From VXNE01 sp965261535 (lineage in GTDB: Bacteria > Pseudomonadota > Gammaproteobacteria > Pseudomonadales > Azotimanducaceae), in the NCBI GenBank assembly GCA_965261535.1, contig OZ253469.1, positions 2,294,001-2,358,000 on the forward strand: a stretch of DNA of 64,000 bases. The letters run 5' to 3'. Both the position numbers and the translations under genes were made by a program. The stretch's first letter is position 1, and every line of letters starts with the position of its first letter. Positions 7,925 through 15,828 of the stretch are shown here, piece after piece. Under the pieces are notes generated by a model. That model ran no database searches, was not told the origin of the DNA, and saw only the letters and a program-made list of their open reading frames with translations.

Positions 7925-9213
7925 ACTTCCGTGTTGCTCTGGTAGTGCCCGACAAGCGCCTTCCATGCCAACCGCGCAGCATCAAGTACTGGAACGAGCA
8001 TTGCCGCTATGACGATCTTGAGGCCGCTTGCCATGACGATCAGATCGATCTGGTCGTCTTGCCGGAACAATACTATGAAGACGTTTCATGTGACGAGATG
8101 GAGGAATGGGCCATTGGCGAATGGTACGACCATTTGAAAGTTCCAGTCCTCATGGGATTCAGATCCGAAGAGGGATTTCAGATCGCGATCTACGTGAATC
8201 CGAAATCCTCTCGTTCCGAGACTCGGCTGCATCGATATGTAAAACATTCATCGGCTGAACGACTGGCATTCGAATGGCCCGGTTACGCTGGCGGCAGCGA
8301 CGCAATGTTTGACCCAATCGTTCTCGGGGATGCTCGCATCGGCGTTCAAATATGTCACGACATGTTCTATGGCCTCTTGGGCCATCGGCTCCGTCATCGC
8401 GGCGCAAACTTGCACATCGGGCTATCAGGCCAAGATGTCAACAGACGAAAGTGGTCCAACGTGCTTGCTGGTCGCTCCTTGGAGCTGAACGCCCCCTTCC
8501 TGTGCACAATGGCGAAGCGTGAGGGAAATGGTTCTGCCTGCGTTCTTGCATTCGATCAGGGAAGACAGCTCCTTCCCGCTGTTTCGAAAGTGAACTCGCA
8601 GGGCTTTGCCGGATTCGAAGTGTTCGATCTCGGTGACCGTCGCCTGAAACCTCCCCACGATCAATCTTTCTCCGCCAAAAGCTATCGCGACATCTCGATC
8701 AGCCGAAATGCATCCGTACGTGCTGATATTCATTTGATTCCCCAGTCCGGAGAAGTCTCCTTGAAAGGCCGTAGCGAACTGGACCCTGTCGACAGATGGC
8801 GCGTATTTCGTACAACGGCGGGTCCGGCAGGGGTACTGACTCTACCGATTGAGGCACTCCACGATGGCCTCTCGATTCACCGCCATGATGTACGCCAAAG
8901 CTCGTTTGCCCATCACATTGTGGCGTACTTCGGCGAACCCAAAGACTTGGGCGAAGCGATTACGTTCATCAAACTTCGAGCGATAGAGCACCGCATGGCC
9001 GTTTTGCTCGTGGGCAATACCACCTGGGAATGCATAAAGACGACACGGTACAAAAATATCCAGCGTCTTCGTCCGAGAAATGGCGTGTTCAAGCTAAATG
9101 CGGAGTGTCTTGGTGGCACAGCGTCCGCGCTGAAGGGCAGAGATGGATTGGGCATGCCGAGGCGGCACTTTGACAAGTACCGTGCTCTGCGACCGAATGG
9201 AAGTGCGTCGTGA
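7921..9213 (+). CDS. Nitrilase-superfamily (carbon-nitrogen hydrolase) protein with long C-terminal extension
   Basis: A 430-residue protein whose first 270 residues carry the nitrilase triad in order: Glu49 in VVLPEQYY, Lys108 in HRYVKHSS and Cys145 in GVQICHDMFY. These should form the Glu-Lys-Cys site of amidase/nitrilase enzymes that cleave C-N bonds. The remaining 160 residues are not a domain I can name. The ATG overlaps the TGA of the preceding gene. Nitrilase domains occur in some defence proteins, notably reverse-transcriptase DRT type 1, but here the partners are an ATPase and a nuclease-like protein. The substrate is unknown; a small-molecule amide or a nucleotide derivative are possibilities only. 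Confidence 0.75.
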   Translation: MNFRVALVVPDKRLPCQPRSIKYWNEHCRYDDLEAACHDDQIDLVVLPEQYYEDVSCDEMEEWAIGEWYDHLKVPVLMGFRSEEGFQIAIYVNPKSSRSETRLHRYVKHSSAERLAFEWPGYAGGSDAMFDPIVLGDARIGVQICHDMFYGLLGHRLRHRGANLHIGLSGQDVNRRKWSNVLAGRSLELNAPFLCTMAKREGNGSACVLAFDQGRQLLPAVSKVNSQGFAGFEVFDLGDRRLKPPHDQSFSAKSYRDISISRNASVRADIHLIPQSGEVSLKGRSELDPVDRWRVFRTTAGPAGVLTLPIEALHDGLSIHRHDVRQSSFAHHIVAYFGEPKDLGEAITFIKLRAIEHRMAVLLVGNTTWECIKTTRYKNIQRLRPRNGVFKLNAECLGGTASALKGRDGLGMPRRHFDKYRALRPNGSAS

Positions 9214-9272
9214 TGGCGGCGGTACCGACACCCGGACGCCCGAATGCGCGATGTAGTCACCTCTCTCTGCAC

Positions 9273-9370
9273 GAGGCGCGATGACGCGGCGTGGCGGATC
9301 CCAAACAAGCGAGGAGAAACGAAGCCGGGGGCGAAAAAGAACGCAGATACCTGTAGATTGGGATTGACGG
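9273..9370. repeat. Dispersed intergenic repeat, copy 2
   Basis: Shorter relative of 3064-3206, sharing the GAGGCGCGAYGACGCGG start and the AAAAAGA..CGCAGATACC.GTAGATT end. It fills the gap between the nitrilase-like gene and the rubredoxin stop codon, again between convergent genes. No coding potential is visible. Confidence 0.5.
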
Positions 9371-9372
9371 CC

Positions 9373-9540
9373 CTACCCGACTTCGATCATCTCGAAGTCT
9401 TCCTTCCCAACCCCGCATTCCGGGCACACGAAGTCGTCCGGTACGTCCTCCCAGGGCGTCCCCGGAGGAATGTCCTCGTACTCACAGCCTTCGGCTTCGT
9501 CATAAATCCAGCCGCAGACTATGCATTGCCACTTTTTCAT
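9373..9540 (-). CDS. Rubredoxin
   Basis: A 55-residue iron protein, complete from ATG 9540 to TAG. The two iron-binding cysteine pairs are visible as CIVCGWIYD (residues 6-14) and CPECGVGKEDF (residues 39-49), and the PPGTPWEDVPDDFVCP segment is diagnostic for rubredoxin. It would carry single electrons, for example to an alkane hydroxylase or a flavodiiron protein; no such partner sits next door. It is convergent with the nitrilase-like gene and separated from it by the dispersed repeat. Identification is firm, the partner is unknown. Confidence 0.95.
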   Translation of the reverse strand: MKKWQCIVCGWIYDEAEGCEYEDIPPGTPWEDVPDDFVCPECGVGKEDFEMIEVG

Positions 9541-9712
9541 GGATTCTCGCCGACTCTCAAGCCCGGAGTTTCAGGCATCCCGTTCCCCGCGCGGTTCGCG
9601 ACGCCTTTGCCGGCAATGTTCTAACATCTTCGGTTCCCGCCAAGACCTGGGCACGGATGGCTACCCTGTTCACGAAATTACATCGTAATCCCGGCACCAG
9701 ATCGACGGAAAG

Positions 9713-10624
9713 GTGAATGCTGCCGCTCCAGTCCCCTCGCGCCAACCGACTACGCCCGTGAAGGACCGTCTGTTCGCCTACGCGCAACTCATGCGCCTCG
9801 ACAAACCGGTCGGGACCCTGCTGCTCTTGTGGCCGACACTGGCCGCGTTGTGGATCGCCGCCGAGGGCGTTCCGCCTGTGCCGATACTCCTGGCGTTCGT
9901 TGCCGGAACATTCGTCATGCGTGCCGCAGGCTGCGTGATCAACGACATCGCCGATCGAAACTTCGACGGCCATGTGGCACGCACGCAGGATCGGCCGCTG
10001 CCGGAAGGCCGCGTTTCCACGACCGAGGCATTCGCGCTCTTCGCCGTTCTCCTTGTCCTCGCATTCGCCATTGTGATGACGCTCAACACCGCGACGCGGC
10101 TGCTCGCGGGGGCCGGGGTCCTCATCGCCATCGCCTATCCGTTCCTGAAGCGATGGTCGCACTCGCCGCAGGTCGTGCTCGGCGCGGCCTTCAGCTGGGG
10201 GATTCCCATGGCGTTCACGGCCACCACCGGCAGCGTGCCCGGCCTCGGGTGGATCCTGTTCGGTGCCAGCGCGCTGTGGATTATCGCCTACGACACGCAA
10301 TACGCGATGGTCGATCGCCGTTTCGATGTCGAGATAGGCCTCAAGTCCTCGGCGGTCCTGTTCGCGACCGCAGACCGGGCGGTGATCGGCGCGCTGCAGT
10401 GTGCGGCGCTCGCCCTGTTCTTCCTGGGAGGCGCGCAAGCCGGATTCCGCCACGCCTTCTTCGCGGCGCTCGCGGCGGTCGCCGCGCTGTTCATATACCA
10501 CCAATGGTTGATCCGCACGCGGGAAGAAATCGCCTGCTTCAAGGCTTTCCGCAACAATGTCTGGGTCGGTTTCGCCTTGTTCGCCGGCGCCGTAATCGAG
10601 TATCAGGCGCGCTCCCCGGCATGA
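9713..10624 (+). CDS. ubiA: 4-hydroxybenzoate polyprenyltransferase UbiA
   Basis: A 303-residue membrane prenyltransferase of ubiquinone synthesis that attaches the polyprenyl chain to 4-hydroxybenzoate. The first Mg-diphosphate motif NDIADRNFD lies at residues 77-85 and the second, YDTQYAMVDRRFD, near residue 193. The N-terminal segment MRLDKPVGTLLLLWPT is typical of UbiA, and 7-9 hydrophobic helices are apparent. The start is GTG 9713 with GGAAAG just upstream. The stop overlaps the TRAP small permease start (ATGA, 10621-10624), an unusual operon partner. Confidence 0.95.
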   Translation: MNAAAPVPSRQPTTPVKDRLFAYAQLMRLDKPVGTLLLLWPTLAALWIAAEGVPPVPILLAFVAGTFVMRAAGCVINDIADRNFDGHVARTQDRPLPEGRVSTTEAFALFAVLLVLAFAIVMTLNTATRLLAGAGVLIAIAYPFLKRWSHSPQVVLGAAFSWGIPMAFTATTGSVPGLGWILFGASALWIIAYDTQYAMVDRRFDVEIGLKSSAVLFATADRAVIGALQCAALALFFLGGAQAGFRHAFFAALAAVAALFIYHQWLIRTREEIACFKAFRNNVWVGFALFAGAVIEYQARSPA

Positions 10625-11130
10625 TCGAAAGACTGATCGACGTCATCGGACGTGGAGCGGCATGGCTCACGCTCGCCATGGTGGCGGCCACCTGCGCGAC
10701 GCTGGTTCTCCGCTACGGTTTCGACACGGGCGCGATCATGCTGCAGGAATCGGTGCTCTACATGCACGGTGCCGTATTCATGCTCGGCTTCTCCTATACG
10801 CTCAAGCACGACGAGCACGTGCGCGTCGACCTGGCGTACAGCAGGATGTCGCAGCGACGACAGAGCCTGGTGAACCTGGCCGGACACATCGTCCTCATGA
10901 CGCCGCTTTGTCTTGTCTTGCTTTTCTTCAGCCTCCAATACGTCCTCAACTCCTGGTCGATTCTGGAAGGCTCCCAGGAAGTCGGCGGAATCCAGGCAGT
11001 GTATCTGCTGAAGACGTTGATCCCCGCCTCGGCGTGTTTGCTGCTGTTGCAAACCGGCTTGCTCGCCGTCCGCGAAATACACCGGTTGAGGACTCAGGAG
11101 GGCAACCCCACGCACCTTGCGCATGGCTGA
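10621..11130 (+). CDS. TRAP transporter small permease (DctQ-like)
   Basis: A 169-residue membrane protein with four predicted hydrophobic helices, matching the size and layout of DctQ subunits. The segment LQESVLYMHGAVFMLGFSY is characteristic, with the conserved H-x-V-R-V-D (HVRVDL) after helix 2. It partners the large permease, whose start overlaps its last codons, to import a carboxylate using a periplasmic binding protein. Start and stop overlaps with both neighbours imply a coupled ubiA-dctQ-dctM operon. Confidence 0.9.
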   Translation: MIERLIDVIGRGAAWLTLAMVAATCATLVLRYGFDTGAIMLQESVLYMHGAVFMLGFSYTLKHDEHVRVDLAYSRMSQRRQSLVNLAGHIVLMTPLCLVLLFFSLQYVLNSWSILEGSQEVGGIQAVYLLKTLIPASACLLLLQTGLLAVREIHRLRTQEGNPTHLAHG

Positions 11131-12511
11131 ATACCTGCCGCTCATCATGTTCGCGGCGGTATTCGTCACGCTGCTCGCTGGCTACGCGGTCGCCCCGACG
11201 TTGGCTGGCGTCGCGCTCCTGTTCGCCTTTGGCGGCGCCCTTTTCGGCGTATTCGATATCGGGGACCTGGGATTCCTGCCCAGCCGCGTATTCGGCATCA
11301 TCACGAACCAGACGCTGATCGCGGTGCCTCTGTTCGTGCTGATGGGCGTGACGCTGCAACGCACGCACATTGCCGACACGCTGCTCAAGAGCCTGTCGAC
11401 ACTGTTGGGCTCCACGCGCGGCGGCCTCGGCATGGCCGTCATCGTGGTCGGCATGTTGATGGCGGCCAGCACCGGTATCGTCGGCGCCACGGTGGTCACC
11501 ATGGGGCTTATTTCGCTGCCGGTGATGCTGCGGCACGGCTACGACAGCAGACTTGCCACCGGGACCATCTGCGCCACCGGAACCCTTGGCCAGATCATCC
11601 CGCCTTCCATTGCCCTGGTGCTGCTCGGCGATGTGTTGTCGAGCGCATATCAGCAGGCGCAACTGACGCAGGGAGTCCTTTCGCCGAAGACAGTCTCGGT
11701 CGGCCATCTGTTCGCCGGCGCGATACTCCCCGGACTCGTTCTGGTGGTCATGTACCTCATCTATATCGCGGCTGTGGCGTTCATCAGCCCGCACCGCGCA
11801 CCGGGCGTAAGTATCGACGCGGCGGACAGGAATCCCGAGGGGACGCCCGATGCACGCCGGGAGCTGGTCTTCGGACTTGTGCCGCCGCTCGCGCTCATCG
11901 TCGCGGTTCTCGGCTCCATCCTCGGCGGCTACGCGACGCCTACCGAAGCCGCGGGCGTCGGCGCGGCCGGCGCCTTGATCCTGGGGGCCGCCTATCGCGC
12001 GTTGTCCGTGGCCGTGCTGCGGGAGATCGGGCTATCCACGCTGAAGACCACCTCCATGGTCTTCCTCATCCTCGTCGGCGCTTCGGTCTTCTCCCTCGTA
12101 TTCCGAGGCTACGGCGGCGACGAACTGGTGCAAGGCGTGTTTGTGGACATGCCGGGCGGGGCGTGGGGCGCCATGGCCATCGTGATGTTGACGATATTCC
12201 TTCTAGGCTTCGTGCTCGACTTCATCGAAATCACTTACGTCGTTGTCCCGATCGTCGGTCCCGTTTTGCTCTCCATGGGGATCGATCCGATCTGGCTCGG
12301 GGTGATGATCGCCGTCAACCTGCAGACTTCGTTCCTGACGCCCCCTTTCGGGTTCGCCCTGTTCTATCTGCGCGGCGTGACGCCCCCCGAGGTCGCGACC
12401 ATCGACATCTACCGCGGCGTCATTCCGTTCATCGTCGCGCAACTCTGCATGTTGCTGCTGCTCGTCGCCGTGCCGCAACTCGCCACCTGGCTGCCCAGCG
12501 TCATCTACTGA
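11123..12511 (+). CDS. TRAP transporter large permease (DctM-like)
   Basis: A 462-residue inner-membrane subunit of the ion-transporter type with about 12 hydrophobic segments. Typical DctM stretches are PLFVLMG (about residue 69), the TGTLGQIIPPSI loop, GGYATPTEAAGVGA, and the C-terminal TSFLTPPFGFALFYLRG. It forms the translocation channel driven by a cation gradient. I use ATG 11123, which overlaps the stop of the small permease; a TTG two codons upstream is the alternative. The likely binding protein is encoded convergently at 12542-13681. Confidence 0.93.
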   Translation: MAEYLPLIMFAAVFVTLLAGYAVAPTLAGVALLFAFGGALFGVFDIGDLGFLPSRVFGIITNQTLIAVPLFVLMGVTLQRTHIADTLLKSLSTLLGSTRGGLGMAVIVVGMLMAASTGIVGATVVTMGLISLPVMLRHGYDSRLATGTICATGTLGQIIPPSIALVLLGDVLSSAYQQAQLTQGVLSPKTVSVGHLFAGAILPGLVLVVMYLIYIAAVAFISPHRAPGVSIDAADRNPEGTPDARRELVFGLVPPLALIVAVLGSILGGYATPTEAAGVGAAGALILGAAYRALSVAVLREIGLSTLKTTSMVFLILVGASVFSLVFRGYGGDELVQGVFVDMPGGAWGAMAIVMLTIFLLGFVLDFIEITYVVVPIVGPVLLSMGIDPIWLGVMIAVNLQTSFLTPPFGFALFYLRGVTPPEVATIDIYRGVIPFIVAQLCMLLLLVAVPQLATWLPSVIY

Positions 12512-12541
12512 CTTCCTTTGGCCGGCCTGCCCCTCCTACGC

Positions 12542-13681
12542 CTATCGCGCGTTGATGTATGCCTGCTCGGTCACCGCGTGGTATTCGCGCATATCATCGA
12601 GAAACTTCGTATACGAGTCGAGAATACGCTTGGCGAGTTCGTCTTCCGCCGACTCCGCCAGGACTTCGCGGGACAACGTCCGAAACTGGTCAAGCACCTC
12701 ATCGGGCAGGCGCCGGACCTCGACGCCGTGCTCCTCGACCAGAGTCTTGAGCGCGGCGGCGTTGCGCGCGGTGAATTCGTCCAGCATGTCCTGGTTGATA
12801 GCCCGACACGCGGTTTCGAGGATCTTCTTCAGGTCGTCGGGCAACGCATTGAACGCATCCCGGTTGACGATTGCTTCGATAGTCGCGCCGGGTTCATGCC
12901 AACCCGGATAGTAGTAGTAGCGCGCGATCTCCTGAAATCCGAAAGCGAGGTCGTTGTATGGCCCAACCCACTCTGTCGCATCGATAACGCCGGTTTGCAG
13001 CGCCGTGAAGATCTCGCTACCCGGCAAGCTGACGGCGGCACCGCCCGCGCGCTGGAAGACCTCGCCGCCGAGCCCGGGAATACGCATCTTGAGGCCGTGG
13101 ATGTCGGCCGGAGAATTGATTTCCTTGTTGAACCAACCCGCCATCTGCACCCCCGAATTGCCTGCGGCCATCGGGATGACCCCGAATCGCGCGTAGAGTT
13201 CTCGCCACAATTCCAGGCCGCCGCCATAGTGCAGCCACGCGTTCATCTCCTGGGCCGTCATGCCAAACGGCACCGTCGTGAAAATGGCGGCGATCGCGGC
13301 CTTGCCACGCCAATAGTAGGCGGCACCGTGACCCATCTCCGCGCTCCCTTCGGACACTGCGTCGAACACCTCGAACGCCGGCACGAGTTCGTTGGCGGCA
13401 TATACCTTGATCTTGAGCCGTCCCGCCGACATGACTTCCACGATTTCCGCGAGCCGCTCCGGCGCCGTGCCCAAGCCGGGGAGATTCTTCGGCCAGGTCG
13501 TAACCAGCTTCCACTCGAGCTGGGAGGGCGCAGGTGCCACGTACGCGGTGGGACCCTGATCTACCTCGGGAGCGCACGCGCCGAGCAGCACTCCGAAGAT
13601 GGCCGTCAACCACAACGCGCCAGGACGCGAAGCCCGGTTCAATCCAATGTCTCCAACCCCGCGTAACCCAACATCAACCAT
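12542..13681 (-). CDS. TRAP transporter substrate-binding lipoprotein (DctP family)
   Basis: A 379-residue solute receptor. A hydrophobic segment ending in the lipobox LLGAC (about residue 35) predicts a lipid-anchored periplasmic protein. The mature part begins WKLVTTWPKNLPGLG and contains FNKEINSPADIHGLKMRIPGLGG and GVIDATEWVGPYNDLA, as in TakP/mannitol-type receptors that bind 2-oxoacids or similar carboxylates. ATG 13681 has a good AAGGAAGG site. A TTG at 13642, overlapping the uvrD stop, would give a shorter, equally plausible signal peptide. Convergent with the permease genes. Confidence 0.92.
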   Translation of the reverse strand: MVDVGLRGVGDIGLNRASRPGALWLTAIFGVLLGACAPEVDQGPTAYVAPAPSQLEWKLVTTWPKNLPGLGTAPERLAEIVEVMSAGRLKIKVYAANELVPAFEVFDAVSEGSAEMGHGAAYYWRGKAAIAAIFTTVPFGMTAQEMNAWLHYGGGLELWRELYARFGVIPMAAGNSGVQMAGWFNKEINSPADIHGLKMRIPGLGGEVFQRAGGAAVSLPGSEIFTALQTGVIDATEWVGPYNDLAFGFQEIARYYYYPGWHEPGATIEAIVNRDAFNALPDDLKKILETACRAINQDMLDEFTARNAAALKTLVEEHGVEVRRLPDEVLDQFRTLSREVLAESAEDELAKRILDSYTKFLDDMREYHAVTEQAYINAR

Positions 13682-15825
13682 TTCGATCCTTCCTTGATGA
13701 AATTCACCTGAATCCGCGCGCGCTCGCCGTTTCCTTCGCTTTGCATCACGATGCCTTCCCCGAACTTTCCGTGCCGCACGCGCTGTCCCACGCGCAACCC
13801 GGCCGAGGATTCCGCCAGCCTCGAACCCGTACCCATCCTCCGCACAGGCCGGGCCACAGCCCCGCCCATCCGTACTTCCTCCAGGCTGTCTGCCGGTATC
13901 TCAAGTAGAAATCGCGAAGGTCGGTTGACCGATTCGGTCCCGAACCAGCGCCGAATCTGCGCATAGGTGAGATAGAGCTGGCGCATCGCGCGGGTGACGC
14001 CGACGTATGCGAGGCGGCGCTCTTCCTCCATGCGACCGGGTTCCTCCGCCCCCCTGCGATGCGGAAACAGACCTTCTTCCAGACCGGTAAGGAATACCAG
14101 GGGGAATTCGAGCCCCTTGGCCGAATGCAAGGTCATCATCTGTACCGCCGCTCCGGCCGCTGCCTGGTATTCGCCAGCCTCGAGGGCGGCGTGATCAAGA
14201 AAATCGTCAAGGTCCGACGTGTCCTCGTCGGCCTGACCTCGCGGATCGACGGGAAATGTTCTCGCGGCCCGAAACTGACGGCACGCCGAGACAAGCTCCT
14301 CCAGGTTTTCCTTGCGCGCAAGCCCGCGCTCCCCCGGCTCCTTGCCGTGGTACTCCAACAGGCCGCTGGCATCGATGCAGTGGCGGGCGACCTCATGCAA
14401 CTCGACGCCCTGCACCGCTTCCGACATGGTATCGATCTCGTGGATGAAGTTGCGCAGCACCGTCGCCATTCTGCCGCCTATTTCTCCGCTCGCGATGCCG
14501 ACCTTCGCCGCCTGCCAGAGCGATATTTCGTTTGCCCGGGCCAACCTGCGCACGCTGTCGATGGTCCGTTCGCCTATGCCCCGGGGCGGCGTATTGACCA
14601 CCCGTTCGAAGGCGACATCGGCATGGCGCTGGTTCATCAGCCGCATGTAGGACAATGCGTTCTTGACTTCGGCCCTTTCAAAGAAGCGCAAACCGCCGTA
14701 GATGCGGTAGGGGATGTCGGCGAGCAGAAAGGCTTCTTCCAATACGCGAGACTGCGCATTCGACCGATAGAGCACGGCGACTTCGTCCGGCGTGCCGTCG
14801 CGCAACCACTCGCGGGCGCGATCCGCGACAAAGCGCGCTTCGTCGACTTCGTTGAACGCGGCGTAGACCCGAACCCGCTCGCCGTCTCCCGCAGAGGTCC
14901 ACAGGGACTTGCCGAGGCGACCGAAGTTGTTGCAGATCAGGCCGTTGGCCGCCTCCAGGATCTTGCCCGTCGAGCGGTAGTTCTGTTCCAGCCGAATGAT
15001 CTGCGTGTCCTCGAAATCATCGGAAAACCTCTGAATGTTCTCGATCTTGGCGCCGCGCCAACCATAGATCGACTGATCGTCGTCCCCCACCGCCATGACA
15101 TTGCCGGTCTCGCCGGCAAGCAACCGCAGCCACGCGTACTGAATCGTGTTGGTGTCCTGGAACTCGTCGACCAGGAGCTGCCCGAAGCGACGCCGGTAGT
15201 GCGCGAGCAGCGCCTCGTTCTCCAGCACGAGTTCGTGGCACCGCAGCAACAGTTCGGCGAAGTCCACCAAACCGCCGCGAGCGCAGGCAGATTCATAGGC
15301 TTCGTAGAGCTTCTTGTGCGTCGTGGCCGAGAAGTCGTCGCTGCCCGGGATTTCGCCCGGCCGGCGACCGCGATCCTTCTGCGCATTGATGAACCCGGCC
15401 ACCTGTCGCGCGGGCCAGGCACCCTCATCCAGATCCTGAACCTTGATCACCCGCCGGATCAGGCGCAGCTGATCGTCCGCGTCGATGATCTGAAAATTCT
15501 GCGGCAGTCGCGCTTCCTCCCAATGCATGCGCAACAAACGGTGGGCGATGCCGTGGAACGTCCCCACCCACATGCCCCGCCCGGGCATGTCGAGCAGCGT
15601 CTCCGCGCGGGACCGCATTTCCGCCGCGGCCTTGTTGGTGAACGTGACCGCGAGAACGCCCTGCGGACTCAGGCTCTCCACCTGAACCAGCCAGGCGATC
15701 CGATGCACCAGCACGCGGGTCTTCCCGCTTCCCGCGCCCGCGACGACAAGCAGGTTCCCCAAGGGGGCGGTGACGGCTTCCCGCTGCCGCTCGTTCAGGG
15801 GCCCGATGATGCTTGATACGTCCAA
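13639..15825 (-). CDS. uvrD: DNA helicase II UvrD
   Basis: A 728-residue superfamily 1A 3'-5' helicase for nucleotide-excision and mismatch repair. Visible motifs are Walker A AGAGSGKT (residues 29-36), Ia FTNKAAAEM, motif II DEFQDTN, motif III GDDDQSIYGWRGA, motif IV QNYRST, and VTRAM near the end. The C-terminal VGQRVRHGKFGEGIV segment is the Tudor-like domain that distinguishes UvrD/PcrA. The start appears to be TTG 15825, 3 bp after the glmS stop; the next in-frame Met would delete Walker A. Its 3' end overlaps the start of the TRAP binding protein. Confidence 0.95.
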   Translation of the reverse strand: MDVSSIIGPLNERQREAVTAPLGNLLVVAGAGSGKTRVLVHRIAWLVQVESLSPQGVLAVTFTNKAAAEMRSRAETLLDMPGRGMWVGTFHGIAHRLLRMHWEEARLPQNFQIIDADDQLRLIRRVIKVQDLDEGAWPARQVAGFINAQKDRGRRPGEIPGSDDFSATTHKKLYEAYESACARGGLVDFAELLLRCHELVLENEALLAHYRRRFGQLLVDEFQDTNTIQYAWLRLLAGETGNVMAVGDDDQSIYGWRGAKIENIQRFSDDFEDTQIIRLEQNYRSTGKILEAANGLICNNFGRLGKSLWTSAGDGERVRVYAAFNEVDEARFVADRAREWLRDGTPDEVAVLYRSNAQSRVLEEAFLLADIPYRIYGGLRFFERAEVKNALSYMRLMNQRHADVAFERVVNTPPRGIGERTIDSVRRLARANEISLWQAAKVGIASGEIGGRMATVLRNFIHEIDTMSEAVQGVELHEVARHCIDASGLLEYHGKEPGERGLARKENLEELVSACRQFRAARTFPVDPRGQADEDTSDLDDFLDHAALEAGEYQAAAGAAVQMMTLHSAKGLEFPLVFLTGLEEGLFPHRRGAEEPGRMEEERRLAYVGVTRAMRQLYLTYAQIRRWFGTESVNRPSRFLLEIPADSLEEVRMGGAVARPVRRMGTGSRLAESSAGLRVGQRVRHGKFGEGIVMQSEGNGERARIQVNFIKEGSKWLMLGYAGLETLD

Positions 15826-15828
15826 CCG

